A stretch of 64,000 bases of DNA from Bradysia coprophila (GCF_014529535.1 NW_023503941.1:3160942-3224941), one strand, 5' to 3'. Counted from the stretch's first letter, positions 1 to 10,777 are shown. The notes: generated by a model from the sequence alone, not told the origin. Program-made: numbers and translations.

Positions 1-126
1 GAAAAAGAAAAACGAAAATTATTTATTCAATCGAGTGATTAAAATCAGTTAGTGGAACGATTAATTTGATCAGTGAAGTGGTGCAATTCGATTTAGTAAA
101 TCGCAGATAATTGTGTGGTGTTAACA

Positions 127-252
127 ATGTCTTCTAGACGGAATCATAGAGGATCTATCAGACGATCGTTTACGAAGCTTTATAAGGAGGTGAAGGACGA
201 AATAGATAAAGATGGACATCAGGACGAAGAATTGATAAGTTACATGAAGTAA
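127..252 (+). other. Short basic/acidic ORF, possibly a relic of a retrotransposon gag start
   Basis: A 41-codon open frame starts MSSRRNHRGSIRRS and ends in ELISYMK. A basic N-terminus followed by an acidic helix-like stretch recalls the beginning of BEL/Pao-type gag proteins, but the frame closes after 41 codons and no further gag or pol is visible. It could equally be a chance frame. The resemblance is only an impression and no function is assigned. Confidence 0.2.
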
Positions 253-1560
253 CATTTCATTTTCTCTCTGGTGTTCGGTTTTTTTTGTTATGTTACGATT
301 TTATGTGTGACAACATATTTTTAACAATTCTCTAGATCTTTCCGTTGGCATGAATGTATATACCGCTTAAAATTGTATGTACATTTACCACTGCCTGGTG
401 GGACGTGACGAATGTTGACAATTTTTGTACTCCGTTAGCATTTGCATTGCACTAAGTCTTCCAGGATCGAAACAGTGGTCTGTGCTTGGAGATATTCGTT
501 CTGCGAATGTCTTCAGCATATGGTAGGCAACCTTTTTTTAATCATCGCAAAAAGCTTGTGGAAGTTTGTGTGTGTAATCATCACATGGAATCAAATTTGT
601 GGTTGTTGTGAAGATTTTGTAAAGATTACAAACAATTCCTAATAATAAAGCGACTCGTCGCTTTTAAGGCCGAACGGAAGAGTTGAAGAGCGATTTAAGG
701 TAATGCAGCACACTTTTGTTCATTAAGTTTGAATGGACAAGTTAGTAGCGTAGTGTGGATGTACGAAAGAATTCTCCGGTTCAAATCTCGCGTGTGTTAG
801 GTTGAGTCTCTATATTTGAAAACTCGATCATTTACATTATTACCCTTGAGGTCATAATAAAATTATTAACCTAGGTGCTTAACTACTAGGAATAATGTTG
901 GGTATAATACCTCGAAAAACAGCATTTAATGTCGATATATTCACGCCAATGCAATAAAACAGCAAAGATATCTCAATTTTAGTTTTCATTTCCATACTAA
1001 ATCGCAAAATAGAAAAACTGACAGATCGTAACAAAGGAGAAAAAAGCTCTCTCTGACGTATAAATTTATACGACTAATGGCGTGGATTGGAAATATTCGA
1101 AACCAAATTTTTCTGACCAAAAATGTTATCAAACACTTACGCATTTCTGCTTTATCGTTACCACTGTCTGATCATTTTTCTTTTTTAAATTGATAAGCTA
1201 CAATCTGATCAGATTTATCGAAATTTGAAAACGGTGCGAACTGTTCGATTACACTGTAAGATAAAGTCAAGGAGGAGGATATTAGAGTATCGAAAATAGC
1301 CTTAAAAAGCACTCTGGACTGATGTACCTCCGCCCGTCGTAACTTACAGTACGAGTAGGACAAACGTAACAATAAAACTCATGCAATTAATGATTTTGAT
1401 ACAATTTATTTGACGTCCGACTTTACAATCAACGAGAACATTTACAAATTAATTTTATACACCTCAGTGTGCGTCTAGGGCAAAGGATTATATCCCTTGC
1501 CTTCGGCGCTGGATACAACCTTCCTCCTCCAAGATAAACGAATTTTCCTGCAGATACGTA
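253..1560. other. Gene-free AT-rich stretch
   Basis: No convincing coding region. Apart from a tRNA-like segment near 735-812, I see only AT-rich sequence with short unsupported open frames. Confidence 0.5.
735..812 (+). repeat. tRNA-like pol III promoter (possible SINE head)
   Basis: TAGCGTAGTGTGG (A-box-like) is followed about 35 bases later by GGTTCAAATCTC (B-box-like), the spacing expected in a tRNA-derived SINE head. No cloverleaf can be folded and no poly-A tail is clear, so this is a degenerate candidate. Confidence 0.3.
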
Positions 1561-1566
1561 ATAATT

Positions 1567-2606
1567 ATTAATGGATACTAATAAATGACCGATAAATTAA
1601 TTCAAAACTACCGATAAAAAATAATAAATGACCGATAAATACGGTACCGATAGAAAATAATAAATTATCGATAGACAAATTCACAAGTACCGATAAAAAT
1701 ATTCAAAACTACCGATAGTTTTTACCGATAAAAAGTGATAAAATACCGATAAATTAATAATTTTACGACTATTCATCGGTCAAATTCCATTTTCTATCGG
1801 TAGTTTATTAATTTCTATCTATTAATTTCAAAATGTTTTCAATTTCCAATCAAAATTTTTCCTCCTGAGGCCTTTCTGTTAATTTTTTTTCGATTTCCAA
1901 TCAGTAGGATTTCCAATATGTTCGCTAAAATGGGCTGCATTTGTTTGAACACTAAATGGTTGAAATTTATAAAAGCCCTGACGGGACTTCGCCCGACTGA
2001 GGCAAAAGGCCCTTCGAGAATCGCCCGAACGCCCAGTATGGCCAGTTCGGGCCTGGACGGGGAGCCTCACGACATTTACGACATTTACGACATTTACGAC
2101 ATTTATAAATTGGTTTTGGTTGTGTTTTCATTTCTCTATTATTACTTCCGTTATTTTTTTCTATTTTGTTTTTTATACTTTTCGTATTGTCTAAAAATCT
2201 TGAGCACTAAAAATTTATATTTGACCAATCGATAACAACAATTGACCATTAACATTAAGTATTATAAACTGCCGATAGAAAAAATTAAAGTACCGATAGA
2301 AAATGATGAACTACCGATACAAAATAATGAACTACCGATAAAAAATAATTAATGATCGATAGAAAGTATTAAACTACCGATAGAAAATAATGAATTACCG
2401 ATGGAAAGTAATAAACTGCCGATAGAAAATGATAAATGATCGATAAAACGACCAGTTTATCGGTACTTTAGTACTTTTTATCGGTAAAAAGTTATCGATA
2501 GTTTTGAATATTTTTGTCGGCACTTGGGAATTTCGCTATCGGTTCTTTATTATTTTTTATCGGTAGTTTTGAATTAATTTATCGGTAGAATATAATTTCC
2601 CATTAT
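1567..2606. mobile_element. Long-TIR fold-back element built of ACCGATAAA subrepeats
   Basis: The left arm (about 1567-1815) reappears as a reverse complement at about 2340-2606 in the same order: a block with ACCGATAAATTAATTC, then AAAACTACCGATAAAAAATA, then several further ACCGATA-type units. The arms are roughly 250 bp, imperfect, and enclose about 500 bp that includes a (CGACATTTA)4 microsatellite at 2069-2105. No transposase is present. The right end lies against the stop codon of the LRR gene. It is probably a non-autonomous DNA transposon; I could not fix the target duplication. Confidence 0.65.
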
Positions 2607-4177
2607 TAATCACTTGGTGCAGGGAGATCGCAGCCGTCAAAAGTTAATTCTATGAAACGTAACATAATATGGTATCCGAAACACATTGTACCGTATAGGT
2701 TTATCGAAAACGCTGGCGTTTGTTCCTGAAGAAGGTGATAAACATCACACAAGGAGCAATTGAACCTATTTCCGTCCAATACGAGCGTGCTGTTGTATCG
2801 GTGGGGATGTTGCCGCACATATGATATACCACTGAATTGAGAAATTTTATTCCGACCTAAATTTACTTTTGTGTTCTTTTCGAATATGGGCAAATCTTCG
2901 ACGGTTATGTCCTTAATTTGGTTGGATGATAAATTTATGAATAGGCCGGAAATGTTTTTAATGTGTGCAGTAGGCACCGTTTCAAAACGATTGCTGTGCA
3001 AAGATATAAACTTAAGCATTGGCGCATTAGCGAACAAATCAATTGGAAGTGAAGTTAGCGTATTTTCGAAAAGATTACCAGCTAAATTAACGCTCTCTAA
3101 CACTGGTAGGTTATCGAATAGACCAGCTGGAAGTGATGATAACTTATTGTTCATGAACGAGATCTCTTGAATAGCTTCGGAATTTTGAAAAATATTTTGC
3201 GGAACCGTCCGTACCTTACACGCATAAAGGTCGATTTCCTTCAATTCCGGCAAATAACTGAAGAATTCTTCGGGAAGAGTATCCACTTCGCCTTCTGAAA
3301 TGTGAATGCTTCGTAACTTTTTATTTTTTCTGAAAAGTTCGGACGGAAAAGCCTTCACTTTGTTAGCTGAAGAATGGAATTCTTCTAAATTTACCAGAGG
3401 ATTCAGGGCATCGAAGTCATAGCTCAGAACATTGTCGGAAAGCCATATAAATTTAAGTCCAACCAATCCTTTCATCGATGCAGCAGTGAGAGGATTCAAT
3501 TGAGAATTTTTAATATAAAAACTAATTTTTGTGTTATTTTCGAGTCCATCGCTGTTGAAACGTCCATAAATATTATGCAAAAACATTCGACTTGCGGATG
3601 AGAACAAATTCAAATTCGGATGTGGCATGTTTAGATGGACCTCACTTAGCGACGGTAATTCCGATGGAGTGTTTGGTAATTGGCTCGGTGAGTTTGTTTT
3701 GAGTTGTATTTTCCATAAGTTGTTCATACCAGTGAAGTGAACCGATTTCCAATGCAAATCCACAGCGTCATCATCGAGTTGGAAACTTAACTCATCCAGA
3801 TTTGGCATACCAGCAGCTAATGACGAATTGAACGGAACTGTACAGTTTGTATAACCAATCTTATGTACGGCTTCAACGTCTATTTGCGATAGCACATCGA
3901 ATACCAACTGATCGTTTGTGTAACATGTGACATAAGCTTCGATGCGTTTAAAGTATTTTGCTGGATCGAGTACATCCATGCTTTTACCGCTGTCCCAGAT
4001 TCTAAATGTGACGGAGGTGGGCCCGTTTGCTGGACAGGAAAACCAATTGTCTTGCTGATATTTCGAACAATCACATAACTCCGGGTTGCACTGACTGTTC
4101 CCAGTTGTAATCGATTGAATTAAACAAAACGTAATTACGATTCGCAAAAGCGATTTGAAATTCTCTCTCGAACTCAT
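2606..4177 (-). CDS. Secreted leucine-rich-repeat protein
   Basis: Single-exon frame of 523 residues. The start is the first ATG (4177) and is followed by a hydrophobic signal peptide (about residues 8-27, LLRIVITFCLIQSITTG). A cysteine cluster comes next (CNPELCDC, then a Cys about 10 residues on), then a divergent N-terminal half. Recognisable LRRs occupy roughly residues 215-465 (patterns such as LKEIDLYACKVRTVP and LESVNLAGNLF), capped by a Cys-rich C-terminal flank (FNCSLCDVYHLL ... MCFGYH). No C-terminal transmembrane segment is seen, so it is likely secreted, unlike Toll or connectin-type receptors. Such proteins usually bind ligands or other extracellular proteins; the partner cannot be told. 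A TATAAAT on the minus strand near 4256-4268 might be the promoter. The TAA stop falls at the edge of the neighbouring fold-back element. Confidence 0.85.
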   Translation of the reverse strand: MSSRENFKSLLRIVITFCLIQSITTGNSQCNPELCDCSKYQQDNWFSCPANGPTSVTFRIWDSGKSMDVLDPAKYFKRIEAYVTCYTNDQLVFDVLSQIDVEAVHKIGYTNCTVPFNSSLAAGMPNLDELSFQLDDDAVDLHWKSVHFTGMNNLWKIQLKTNSPSQLPNTPSELPSLSEVHLNMPHPNLNLFSSASRMFLHNIYGRFNSDGLENNTKISFYIKNSQLNPLTAASMKGLVGLKFIWLSDNVLSYDFDALNPLVNLEEFHSSANKVKAFPSELFRKNKKLRSIHISEGEVDTLPEEFFSYLPELKEIDLYACKVRTVPQNIFQNSEAIQEISFMNNKLSSLPAGLFDNLPVLESVNLAGNLFENTLTSLPIDLFANAPMLKFISLHSNRFETVPTAHIKNISGLFINLSSNQIKDITVEDLPIFEKNTKVNLGRNKISQFSGISYVRQHPHRYNSTLVLDGNRFNCSLCDVYHLLQEQTPAFSINLYGTMCFGYHIMLRFIELTFDGCDLPAPSD

Positions 4178-5150
4178 TCCGACTGTACACTGATCAGATA
4201 GTCAACAGAAACTGATGCTCTTTTTTGACCGCTACATCCAAAATTGTTGTCGAGTCCATTTATATCAGTATCGACGTACTCTGCGTCACGCATTGTAGGA
4301 CCAGAGGTGCACTCAGTTCGTAAAATAGAACAGCGAAAAGATTTGCTGACTGGCTCAACATTGTTTTCCATTCTTGAACAAAGGATGGACGGTCGTGGAA
4401 AACAGATTGCGAGGGTTTTAACGTATCGCAATAATGATACATGTAGTTGCTACCCTAGCGCTGAGTGTTATTGAGTATTTCTTTAAAATCACCTAGCGTA
4501 ACGCAACATTAGGAACCCTCCATAAAATATGTCAGCCTCCAACTTTGCCACACTAGAGCTACACTGGGTCAATATAGTTCGATTGAATTTAATCGTACGG
4601 CTCTTACGTTGTCAGTCATCATACAAGTTCATTCGTAGTCAATTTCATAAAATTTCACTAATTACTACTATCTTCTTGGGCCATATCATCAGGAGATGCT
4701 ATGAACTATGAACTAAGAACTTTGACGATAATTTTTTGTTTTGAATCCGTCTTTCAGTTTTAGCACGTTTGGTACCACCACTGTATGTATATATGTTTAA
4801 GAGGCATCGGCACTTTGCTGAAAAGCCTACATTGGGGCGATTTTTAAATAGTGGATTTTCGTTTACTTTTAATGATATCTTTCCATCAGAATCCTTTTTG
4901 AAAAATGTACAAAGGAAATACGAAGTACGCAAATGTAGGCTACATTTTTACCTAAGTACCGGTGCCTCTTAACGTTGTTGTCTGTAGGTCTGTACAACTA
5001 AACGCGTGATCACTTATCAGTCTTGAAACAAGCAATTCCATTTGTTCGTTTAGTTTGGTTATAGATCATGTCCGGAGCGATAGAGGAGGACTTGACGCAG
5101 TCTAACTTCCAAAAAAAGAAGGAATAATTTTTTTAGAGACGCGGCAACTA
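4178..5150. other. Gene-free stretch upstream of the LRR gene
   Basis: No supported coding region. It contains the presumed LRR promoter and, at 5065-5130, a copy of a repeat (beginning ATCATGTCCGGAGCGATAG, with GACGCAGTCTAACTTCC) that recurs at 5553-5625. Confidence 0.4.
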
Positions 5151-5625
5151 CAGTTTGTTCATTTCAATTTTACACAGTTTCTAAAGATTGTCGATATGTC
5201 AGAGTTTTTAATGTACCCAGTCAATTAAGTTCTTCCCAAATTGCGCAATATTTGAATTCGCGATAGAAATTTTAAATCTTGCGCCAAAAATTCATAATTT
5301 GGGAAGAACTTAATTGACTGGGTACATTTAAAACTCTGACATATCTTAAACTGTGTAAAAATGACATGAACAAACTGTATGTATAGCCGAACATTTCAGT
5401 TTCTGCCCTTTAGAATATATCCCCACAAAACCTATTCTATCTTATTCGCGCTTCAAATACGAGCAAAACGAGCTATCACTCGACTATGTAGCTTTAAAAT
5501 TACCGGAGATACATCGTTTTGAAATTGGCACTTTTCATACAAAATACGCCAAATCATGTCCGGAGCGATAGCGGAGGACTTGACGCAGTCTAACTTCCAA
5601 AAAAAGAACGAAGAAAATTTTTTGA
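5065..5625. repeat. Duplicated GACGCAGTCT-containing unit flanking a MITE
   Basis: The segments 5065-5130 and 5553-5625 share ATCATGTCCGGAGCGATAG..GGAGGACTTGACGCAG followed by an A-run and TTTTTT. The same GACGCAGTCT motif closes the arms of the palindrome at 6568-7068, so these are probably parts of one larger transposon family. Confidence 0.5.
5151..5377. mobile_element. MITE, TA target duplication, about 85-bp TIRs
   Basis: The arms begin CAGTTTGTTCAT and run inward through ACACAGTTT..GTCAGAGTTTT and ACCCAGTCAATTAAGTTC. The right arm repeats the same order in reverse complement. TA occurs on both sides (5149-5150, 5378-5379), consistent with a Tc1/mariner-type miniature element. It has no coding capacity. 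Confidence 0.75.
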
Positions 5626-5672
5626 GACGCTTGACTTTTCCCAAACAATCAAAATCTTTCAACTTACTCTCT

Positions 5673-5677
5673 ATGTT

Positions 5678-5741
<64 letters not shown>

Positions 5742-5747
5742 TCTATC
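5673..5747 (+). repeat. (TCTA)n/(TCTG)n microsatellite
   Basis: About 18 tetranucleotide units, TCTA with an internal block of TCTG. A shorter TATC run recurs at 7076-7088 before the same downstream sequence. Confidence 0.9.
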
Positions 5748-6104
5748 GACGGACGATCTCGGAAACTAGTCAGCCAATCTCCATGAAATTTTGCAGGAAC
5801 CTCAGGGTGGGCATAAAAATGAAATTGTGATACGCCATTACCCCAGGAAAAACCAGAATTTTGTTTTATTGTTTGAGCTAGAGTGATTAGAGTGACCAAA
5901 TTTTGAGCTACTCGAGCGTAGGATGAAAGGACTAATATTTTTTTGGGTTATGAAAGATAGAGAGTTACTTTTTTCGGCAAAGTCTCAGAGTTTTACGAGT
6001 AGAAAAGAAGGGCATTTGCGAAAAATGTCGAAAGTTGAAAATGGGTGGGTCAATTGGGGTTTTGGAGATATTTCTTGAATGGTGGCAGATATAGAATTAC
6101 TTTC

Positions 6105-6500
6105 TTCGTCAAATTTTCAAATTTCGTCAAATTTTCAAATTTCGTCAAATTTTCGAATTTTCGTCAAATTTTCGATTTTCGTTAAATTTTCGATTATTGT
6201 CAAATTTTCGATTTTCGTTAAATTTTCGATTTTCGTCAAATTTTCGATTTTCGTCAAATTTTCGAATTTCGTTAAATTTTTTCAAATTTACGATTTTCGT
6301 TAAATTTTCGATTTTCGTCAAATTTTCGAATTTCGTCAAATTTTCGATTTTCGTCAAATTTTCGAATTTCGTCAAATTTCCGATTTTCGTCAAATTTTCG
6401 AATTTCGTCAAATTTCCGATTCTTGTGAAATTTTCGAATTTCGTCAAATTTTCGATTTTCGTCAAATTTTCGTCAAATTTTCAAATTTTGCCAAATTTCC
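6105..6500. repeat. TCGTCAAATTTTCGATT minisatellite
   Basis: About 22 imperfect units of roughly 17 bases (TTTTCGTCAAATTTTCGAAT-like). Because the unit lacks stop codons, both strands carry long repetitive open frames; these are artefacts of the repeat and are not annotated as genes. Confidence 0.9.
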
Positions 6501-6567
6501 GAATTTCTGTTATAAACTGTTATAAAAAGCAGTGTTCTAAAACTTCTAAAACGACTGATATCACAAC

Positions 6568-7068
6568 AAAAATCTCTTCGAGAAAAGTGTGACGCAGTCT
6601 TTGAAGTACAATTTCTAAAATGAATGATATCGCTAGAGTTGACGCTTTCAGCTTCGTTACGCAAAAATTAAATTTTACACCCAATTTTAGTTCAAACAAG
6701 CTGGCTTAGTTTTTCTCATCATCTGCCAAATAATTTTTACCAAAACAAAAATTTGACTGGAAACAACCAAAATTTTACCAAAAAAATCTGCGTCGCATGT
6801 GGCAGATAAATTTTCTTGCTGGTCTGTTCCTGAACATTTGCGACGCAGATTTTTTTGGTAAAATTTTGGTTGTTTCCAGTCAAATTTTTGTTTTGGTAAA
6901 AATTATTTGGCAGATGATGAGAAAAACTAAGCCAGCTTGTTTGAACTAAAATTGGGTGTAAAATTTAATTTTTGCGTAACGAAGCTGAAAGCGTCAACTC
7001 TAGCGATATCATTTATTTTAGAAATTGTACTTCAAAGACTGCGTCACACTTTTCTCGAAGAGATTTTT
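6568..7068. mobile_element. Near-perfect palindrome, 230-bp arms, 41-base loop
   Basis: The left arm 6568-6797 and right arm 6839-7068 are reverse complements with very few mismatches (one seen near 6622/7014). The arms start AAAAATCTCTTCGAGAAAAG, contain GACGCAGTCT, and end at TGCGTCGCA next to the loop. It is non-coding. A transcript would fold into a long hairpin. The arm uniformity points to recent origin or homogenisation. Confidence 0.85.
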
Positions 7069-7491
7069 ATTGGGATCTATCTATCTATCGACGGCTGATC
7101 TCGGAAACTAGTCAGCCAATCTCCATGAAATTTTGCAGGAGTCTCAGGGTGGGCATAAAAATGAATATGTGATACGCCATTACCCCAGGAAAAATCAGAA
7201 TTTTGTTTTATTGGCCTCGAAGTGGTTTCTGAGTGTGGCTTTCGAGGGTCGGGAACGCGTTTTCGGCTGTAGCTTGGCTGTATTGACACCTACACCCATC
7301 AAATGAAAGGTATTCGTCACACGAATCAAACAAACAAACAATTAGAAACATTGGTGCAGATAAGGTTGAGCTAGAGTGGTCAGAGTGACCAAATTTTTAG
7401 CTACTCGAGCGTAGGATGAAAGGACTAGTATTTTTTGGGTTATGAGAGATAGAGAATTACTTTCTTCGGCAAAGTCTCAGAGTTTTACGAG

Positions 7492-7830
7492 TACGCTTTC
7501 AGCTTCGTTACGCAAAAATTAAATTTTACACCCAATTTTAGTTCAAACAAGCTGGCTTAGTTTTTCTCATCATCTGCCAAATAATTTTTCCAAAAAAAAA
7601 ATTTGACTGTTGGTTAAAATTTTTTATGAAAAAAAAGAAAATTGGCGAATGGTTTGGAAAACTAGGCCAGCTAATTTCAATTAATTTGTTGTGAAATTCA
7701 ATTTTGCGTAACGACGCTGACAGCGTCACCTCTAGCGATATCACTTGTTTTAGAAGTTATCACACATATAGACTGTAGACTGCGTCCAACTTTGCTCTGA
7801 AAGAGTTTTTGTCGGGATTTTATTTTAATT
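7492..7830. repeat. Diverged second copy of the palindromic element
   Basis: 7496-7600 matches the inner part of the left arm of the 6568-7068 palindrome (from GCTTTCAGCTTCGTTACGC). 7640-7822 matches the right arm with many substitutions. The outer left part is missing. This is an older copy of the same family. Confidence 0.65.
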
Positions 7831-8033
7831 GGTGTTTTGCTTATGGTATACTAAATTACTAAATATTTGTATTGCTTCGATTTAGACCAAAATGTTGAAA
7901 AAACGATTTTTCAACGAAAAATGCAACGTTTAACCTGAAGTGTGACTCGGTGAGCGGCCGGTGTGAACAAACACGAAACAATTACCAACTCCTATTGCAT
8001 TGACCGTCCGATCCGAAAAACAATTCTCCGCAG

Positions 8034-8352
8034 TTAAACGATCAAGTCGACGGCCACAGTTTGGTTGGTGTAACTCAAACGTACGCTGCATCAGTTTTGC
8101 GCAACACGTGCGGTCCCGTCAAATTTCAAATCGGCTGTGACAAATATCCGGACAATTCTGAAGTAGCTCAGCTAATACGCCAAAGTTTTTCTTGTTCAGA
8201 AGACACGACGAGTACATGCGCGGAACGTTATACTATTCGAATGGACTATTCGGATGGATAGCGAAGGCAGCCATTCGCATGAGGCATTGAAACAACTGTT
8301 ACAGGAGGTGAATGCGATGCGACTAACGATTACGGAGAATTTCTGTGTCTAA
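8034..8352 (+). pseudogene. Neurabin/spinophilin PDZ fragment, frameshifted
   Basis: Reading from 8034: [19 protein letters not shown], then [15 protein letters not shown] and [13 protein letters not shown]. This is the end of the PDZ domain and the following linker typical of neurabin/spinophilin (from memory of the family). About three codons are missing between NDQ and VDG. The frame then stops at 8261 (TAG). A different frame resumes at once with [20 protein letters not shown], a coiled-coil-like stretch, to a stop at 8350-8352. No splice sites explain the shift and there is no upstream remainder, so this is a dead fragment. The identification is fairly firm for the PDZ part, weaker for the coiled-coil tail. 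Confidence 0.6.
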
Positions 8353-8439
8353 ATTTTGAATATTCTTTGGCATTTTGAATTGTGCAGCACAAGGCGGAAT
8401 TGCAACGAAATCAATCCGGCTATTCGCCTGTTGGTTGGT

Positions 8440-8625
8440 TGGCCTGTAGAGGCGCCACATTTTTTTTATAGTACTTCAATCTCACTGGACTATTTTTTGT
8501 GTAACAACTTCACATTGATTCATTCCTATGGAATGTCACTGCAGTGAAGTTTGTTCATGAAAAAATAATTCAGTGACAGCAGTCTTTTTATGAATAAAAG
8601 TACTAAATTGTATTAGATGTTACCC
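8440..8625 (+). repeat. Dispersed repeat, copy 1
   Basis: Shares GGTTGGCCTGTAGA..GGCGCCACA, then AGTACTTCA, CATTGCAGTGAAGTT-like and TTTATGA..AAAAGTACTA with 40805-41000 in the same order. It is non-coding and the family is unknown. Confidence 0.55.
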
Positions 8626-8958
8626 TTAGTTTCTAAACTCCATTCTCCTATCGGGACAAAAACGAAATGTTCAGTAGTTGTTTTGATTTTGGGGAAAGCA
8701 TTCATGTACCTTAGCATCGATAACAACATTTTGGGTAAATATTCCATTTCCAAATTGTCAGTATGTAGGTCAGGACATTGCTGGCACGAAAGCTTTCAAG
8801 ACCCAACTGGGCAAATTTTTAGTTTTTTGTTCAGTAAGTGCAGCCCGCATAGAATCAAAATTTTCACCAGATTCGGTGAACGGGGAGCCGTTCGTCTGCT
8901 AGTGACATTTTTATTAGAACAGCAGAACCAAAAGAACATTTCGATTTTCGCTTTACAG

Positions 8959-9407
8959 AGTGTGACAGTAAAGTGTTACAGCGTTTGGCCTACGATACAC
9001 ACTCGAAAATATTATCGAAAATAGAAAAAATGAACACACTAGCCCCGATGGTATTGCTCAAAACAAACGAGGCATTGAAAACGTGTTTTGGTCCTATTTT
9101 TCATGACGAAATTTTCGAAACTGTCAAATGAAGTTAGAACTTTTTCTATTCCAAATTGCGACTTCTGCATCTGTCAATGAAAACTAGGACCAAAACACGT
9201 TTTCAATGCCTCGTTTGTTTTCAGCAATATGCGAACGCGACATTAAAAAAATTAGTGACAACATCCCAATTCAAGCAGTCGCTGTGCACTTTACCCGCTG
9301 CAACGGAACGTCACTGGCAGTCTTGTCACAAACTGTTGGCCGTCGACGATGATCACGGTAACAATAACAAAAATTGGCTGGATATAATGGACGGTGTTGT
9401 ACAATAA
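8959..9407 (+). pseudogene. Fragment of an unidentified gene split by a MITE
   Basis: After an acceptor-like TTTACAG, the frame from 8958 reads ECDSKVLQRLAYDTHSKILS and KIEKMNTLAPMVL, composition typical of a real helical protein. A MITE (9061-9220) intervenes. Immediately after it a second frame reads QQYANATLKKLVTTSQFKQS, then LCTLPAATERHWQSCHKLL, to a stop at 9405-9407. The two pieces are not in one frame when the MITE is removed, so a mutation or missing intron separates them. I do not recognise the family. It may also be part of a live gene whose other exons I cannot see. Confidence 0.3.
9061..9220. mobile_element. MITE with about 45-bp TIRs
   Basis: Starts AAACAAACGAGGCATTGAAA and ends with its reverse complement; the arms match almost perfectly through GTCCTA-TTTTCAT. 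TCA occurs on both sides (9058-9060, 9221-9223) as a possible 3-bp target duplication. Confidence 0.7.
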
Positions 9408-10472
9408 GGTACCAACAAACAATTCGTAGAAATGTCAAAATTTGGTGAACGCCAACGCCAATTAAATTTGTAAGTGATCGACAACAACATTGGTTTTACT
9501 GTTTATACTTAAGATAAATGTTTTTAATTAAATGCGATGATTACGATCCCTCGGAAACTCTCTGATACCTACCGGTCGGCTAAAACTTATTAGTATCCGT
9601 GGTTACTTACCACTTACTTAACTACCTGGTGTACTTGTATGAGAAAACTGAGAGCCTTCGTTGGTAAGTAAAGTGGGAAGATTGAATCGACCAGAAAATT
9701 GAGAGTTTTGCATGTGGTGAGGGTAAAATCACCATCTTTTTATACATACGATATGTCACATGAAACAGATGTATCGGCTTCAATTTAAATTTGACATAAG
9801 CCGACGTCGCAGTAAGGCGTAAATTTGAAACTAAGAGATAATATGATGGCTGGAACGCATTTATAGCGCACTCGTAATTTGAATGCATTTTCAAAATTAA
9901 TTTCTTGTTGTGTTAAAAGTATACGTAAAAGCACAACAAGTGAAGCGAAGTGAAATAAATCACACTCCGCGAACGCATCAATTACTTTCACCGGATTTTT
10001 CGGATTACCATGGAATGTAATTCTGGTATCTTCCTGTGCTACGATCTTTGATAGTGATGTTGCGTCTATGTAATAGCCTTTCATTAAGTTTGGTTGGAAG
10101 GAGATTTCAAATTTCATTGTAACAATAGCAAATTAGTTGGCGCAAATAGTTCGGACAAAGTAGACATTCAAATTGCTTTATCAGCGAAGTCGCACACATA
10201 ATTGGCTTGGAACATTTTTACTGTTCAAAACAAGCGAATGAAATTCTTATTGGCGATAAAAATGCGTGAGAATTGCATTGAAAAGCTACGCGCTTATTCA
10301 TGAATTCACGTTCCGCAATCAATATGTTCGCATAATTTTACAAGACTCGTCTGTCGCACAGAGTATGACTGGAGTTGTCGTCAACGGTGCTTGCAATAAA
10401 GGTAAAATGAAAAAGTTTCTTTCTATTGGGACAGAGTGAAGTTAGATCGGTGTTATTCTTGTGTCCCCCAAC
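9408..10472. other. Gene-free stretch
   Basis: No supported gene. From about 10140 it is the upstream region of the catalase duplication unit, also found at about 15115 and 29495 (shared phrases such as CAAAGTAAACATTCGAATG and TTCACGTTCCGCAATCAATA). Confidence 0.5.
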
Positions 10473-10600
10473 CAGAGAAATGATAAGTTGGGACGCGTGT
10501 GGGAGAGAATTACATCTCTCAATAGAGGTGCCAATTTTTTCGACATGCTCCTTCTAATCTCCCCTAAATGTCACAGGCGTACCAACTTATCATTTCTCTG
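10473..10600. mobile_element. MITE with CAGAGAAATGATAAGTTGG ends
   Basis: CAGAGAAATGATAAGTTGG at the left and its reverse complement at the right enclose about 90 bases. The same end sequence recurs at 46793, so a small family exists. It lies only in the catalase A upstream region, so it arrived after the duplication or was lost elsewhere. Confidence 0.65.
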
Positions 10601-10769
10601 CCCACAACGGATTTGAACCATCACAAAAGGTGTTATTGAAAACCGTTTTTTTTTTGTTGGCATATCTAAGTATTCGCTCGAGTCTTATTTAGAATTGATC
10701 GGTCAGTTTGCCACTATAAAAAATGAAATTTGATAATAAACCAGCCATAAAAATGTGGAAGTGAGAGAA

Positions 10770-10777
10770 TATAAAGG
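10770..10777 (+). promoter_or_regulatory. TATA box, catalase A (putative)
   Basis: TATAAAGG in a block (GTGAAGTA..TTGGT/TCGGT..AAATACAGT) conserved with TATAAAAG at 15878 and 30433. It lies 474 bases before the start codon, suggesting a 5'UTR intron ending at AATAAG|AG just before the ATG. Confidence 0.45.

Larger units (their letters stand above)
5745..7495 (+). repeat. Two copies of a transposon module around the palindrome
   Basis: The sequence CGACGGNYGATCTCGGAAAC..ATGAAATTTTGCAGGA..CAGGGTGGGCATAAAAATGAA occurs at about 5747-5870 and 7087-7210. A second module (GAGCTAGAGTG..CTACTCGAGCGTAGGATGAAAGGACTA) occurs at about 5875-6000 and 7367-7495. The pairs are near-identical, in the same order and orientation, and non-coding. 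They look like two copies of one non-autonomous element, the second interrupted or rearranged. Confidence 0.6.

Noticed and set aside
6079-6592. Long open frames on both strands rich in KFENLTKI/FVKFSI repeats.
   Set aside because: They are translations of the 17-bp minisatellite, which lacks stop codons; no start context or domain.
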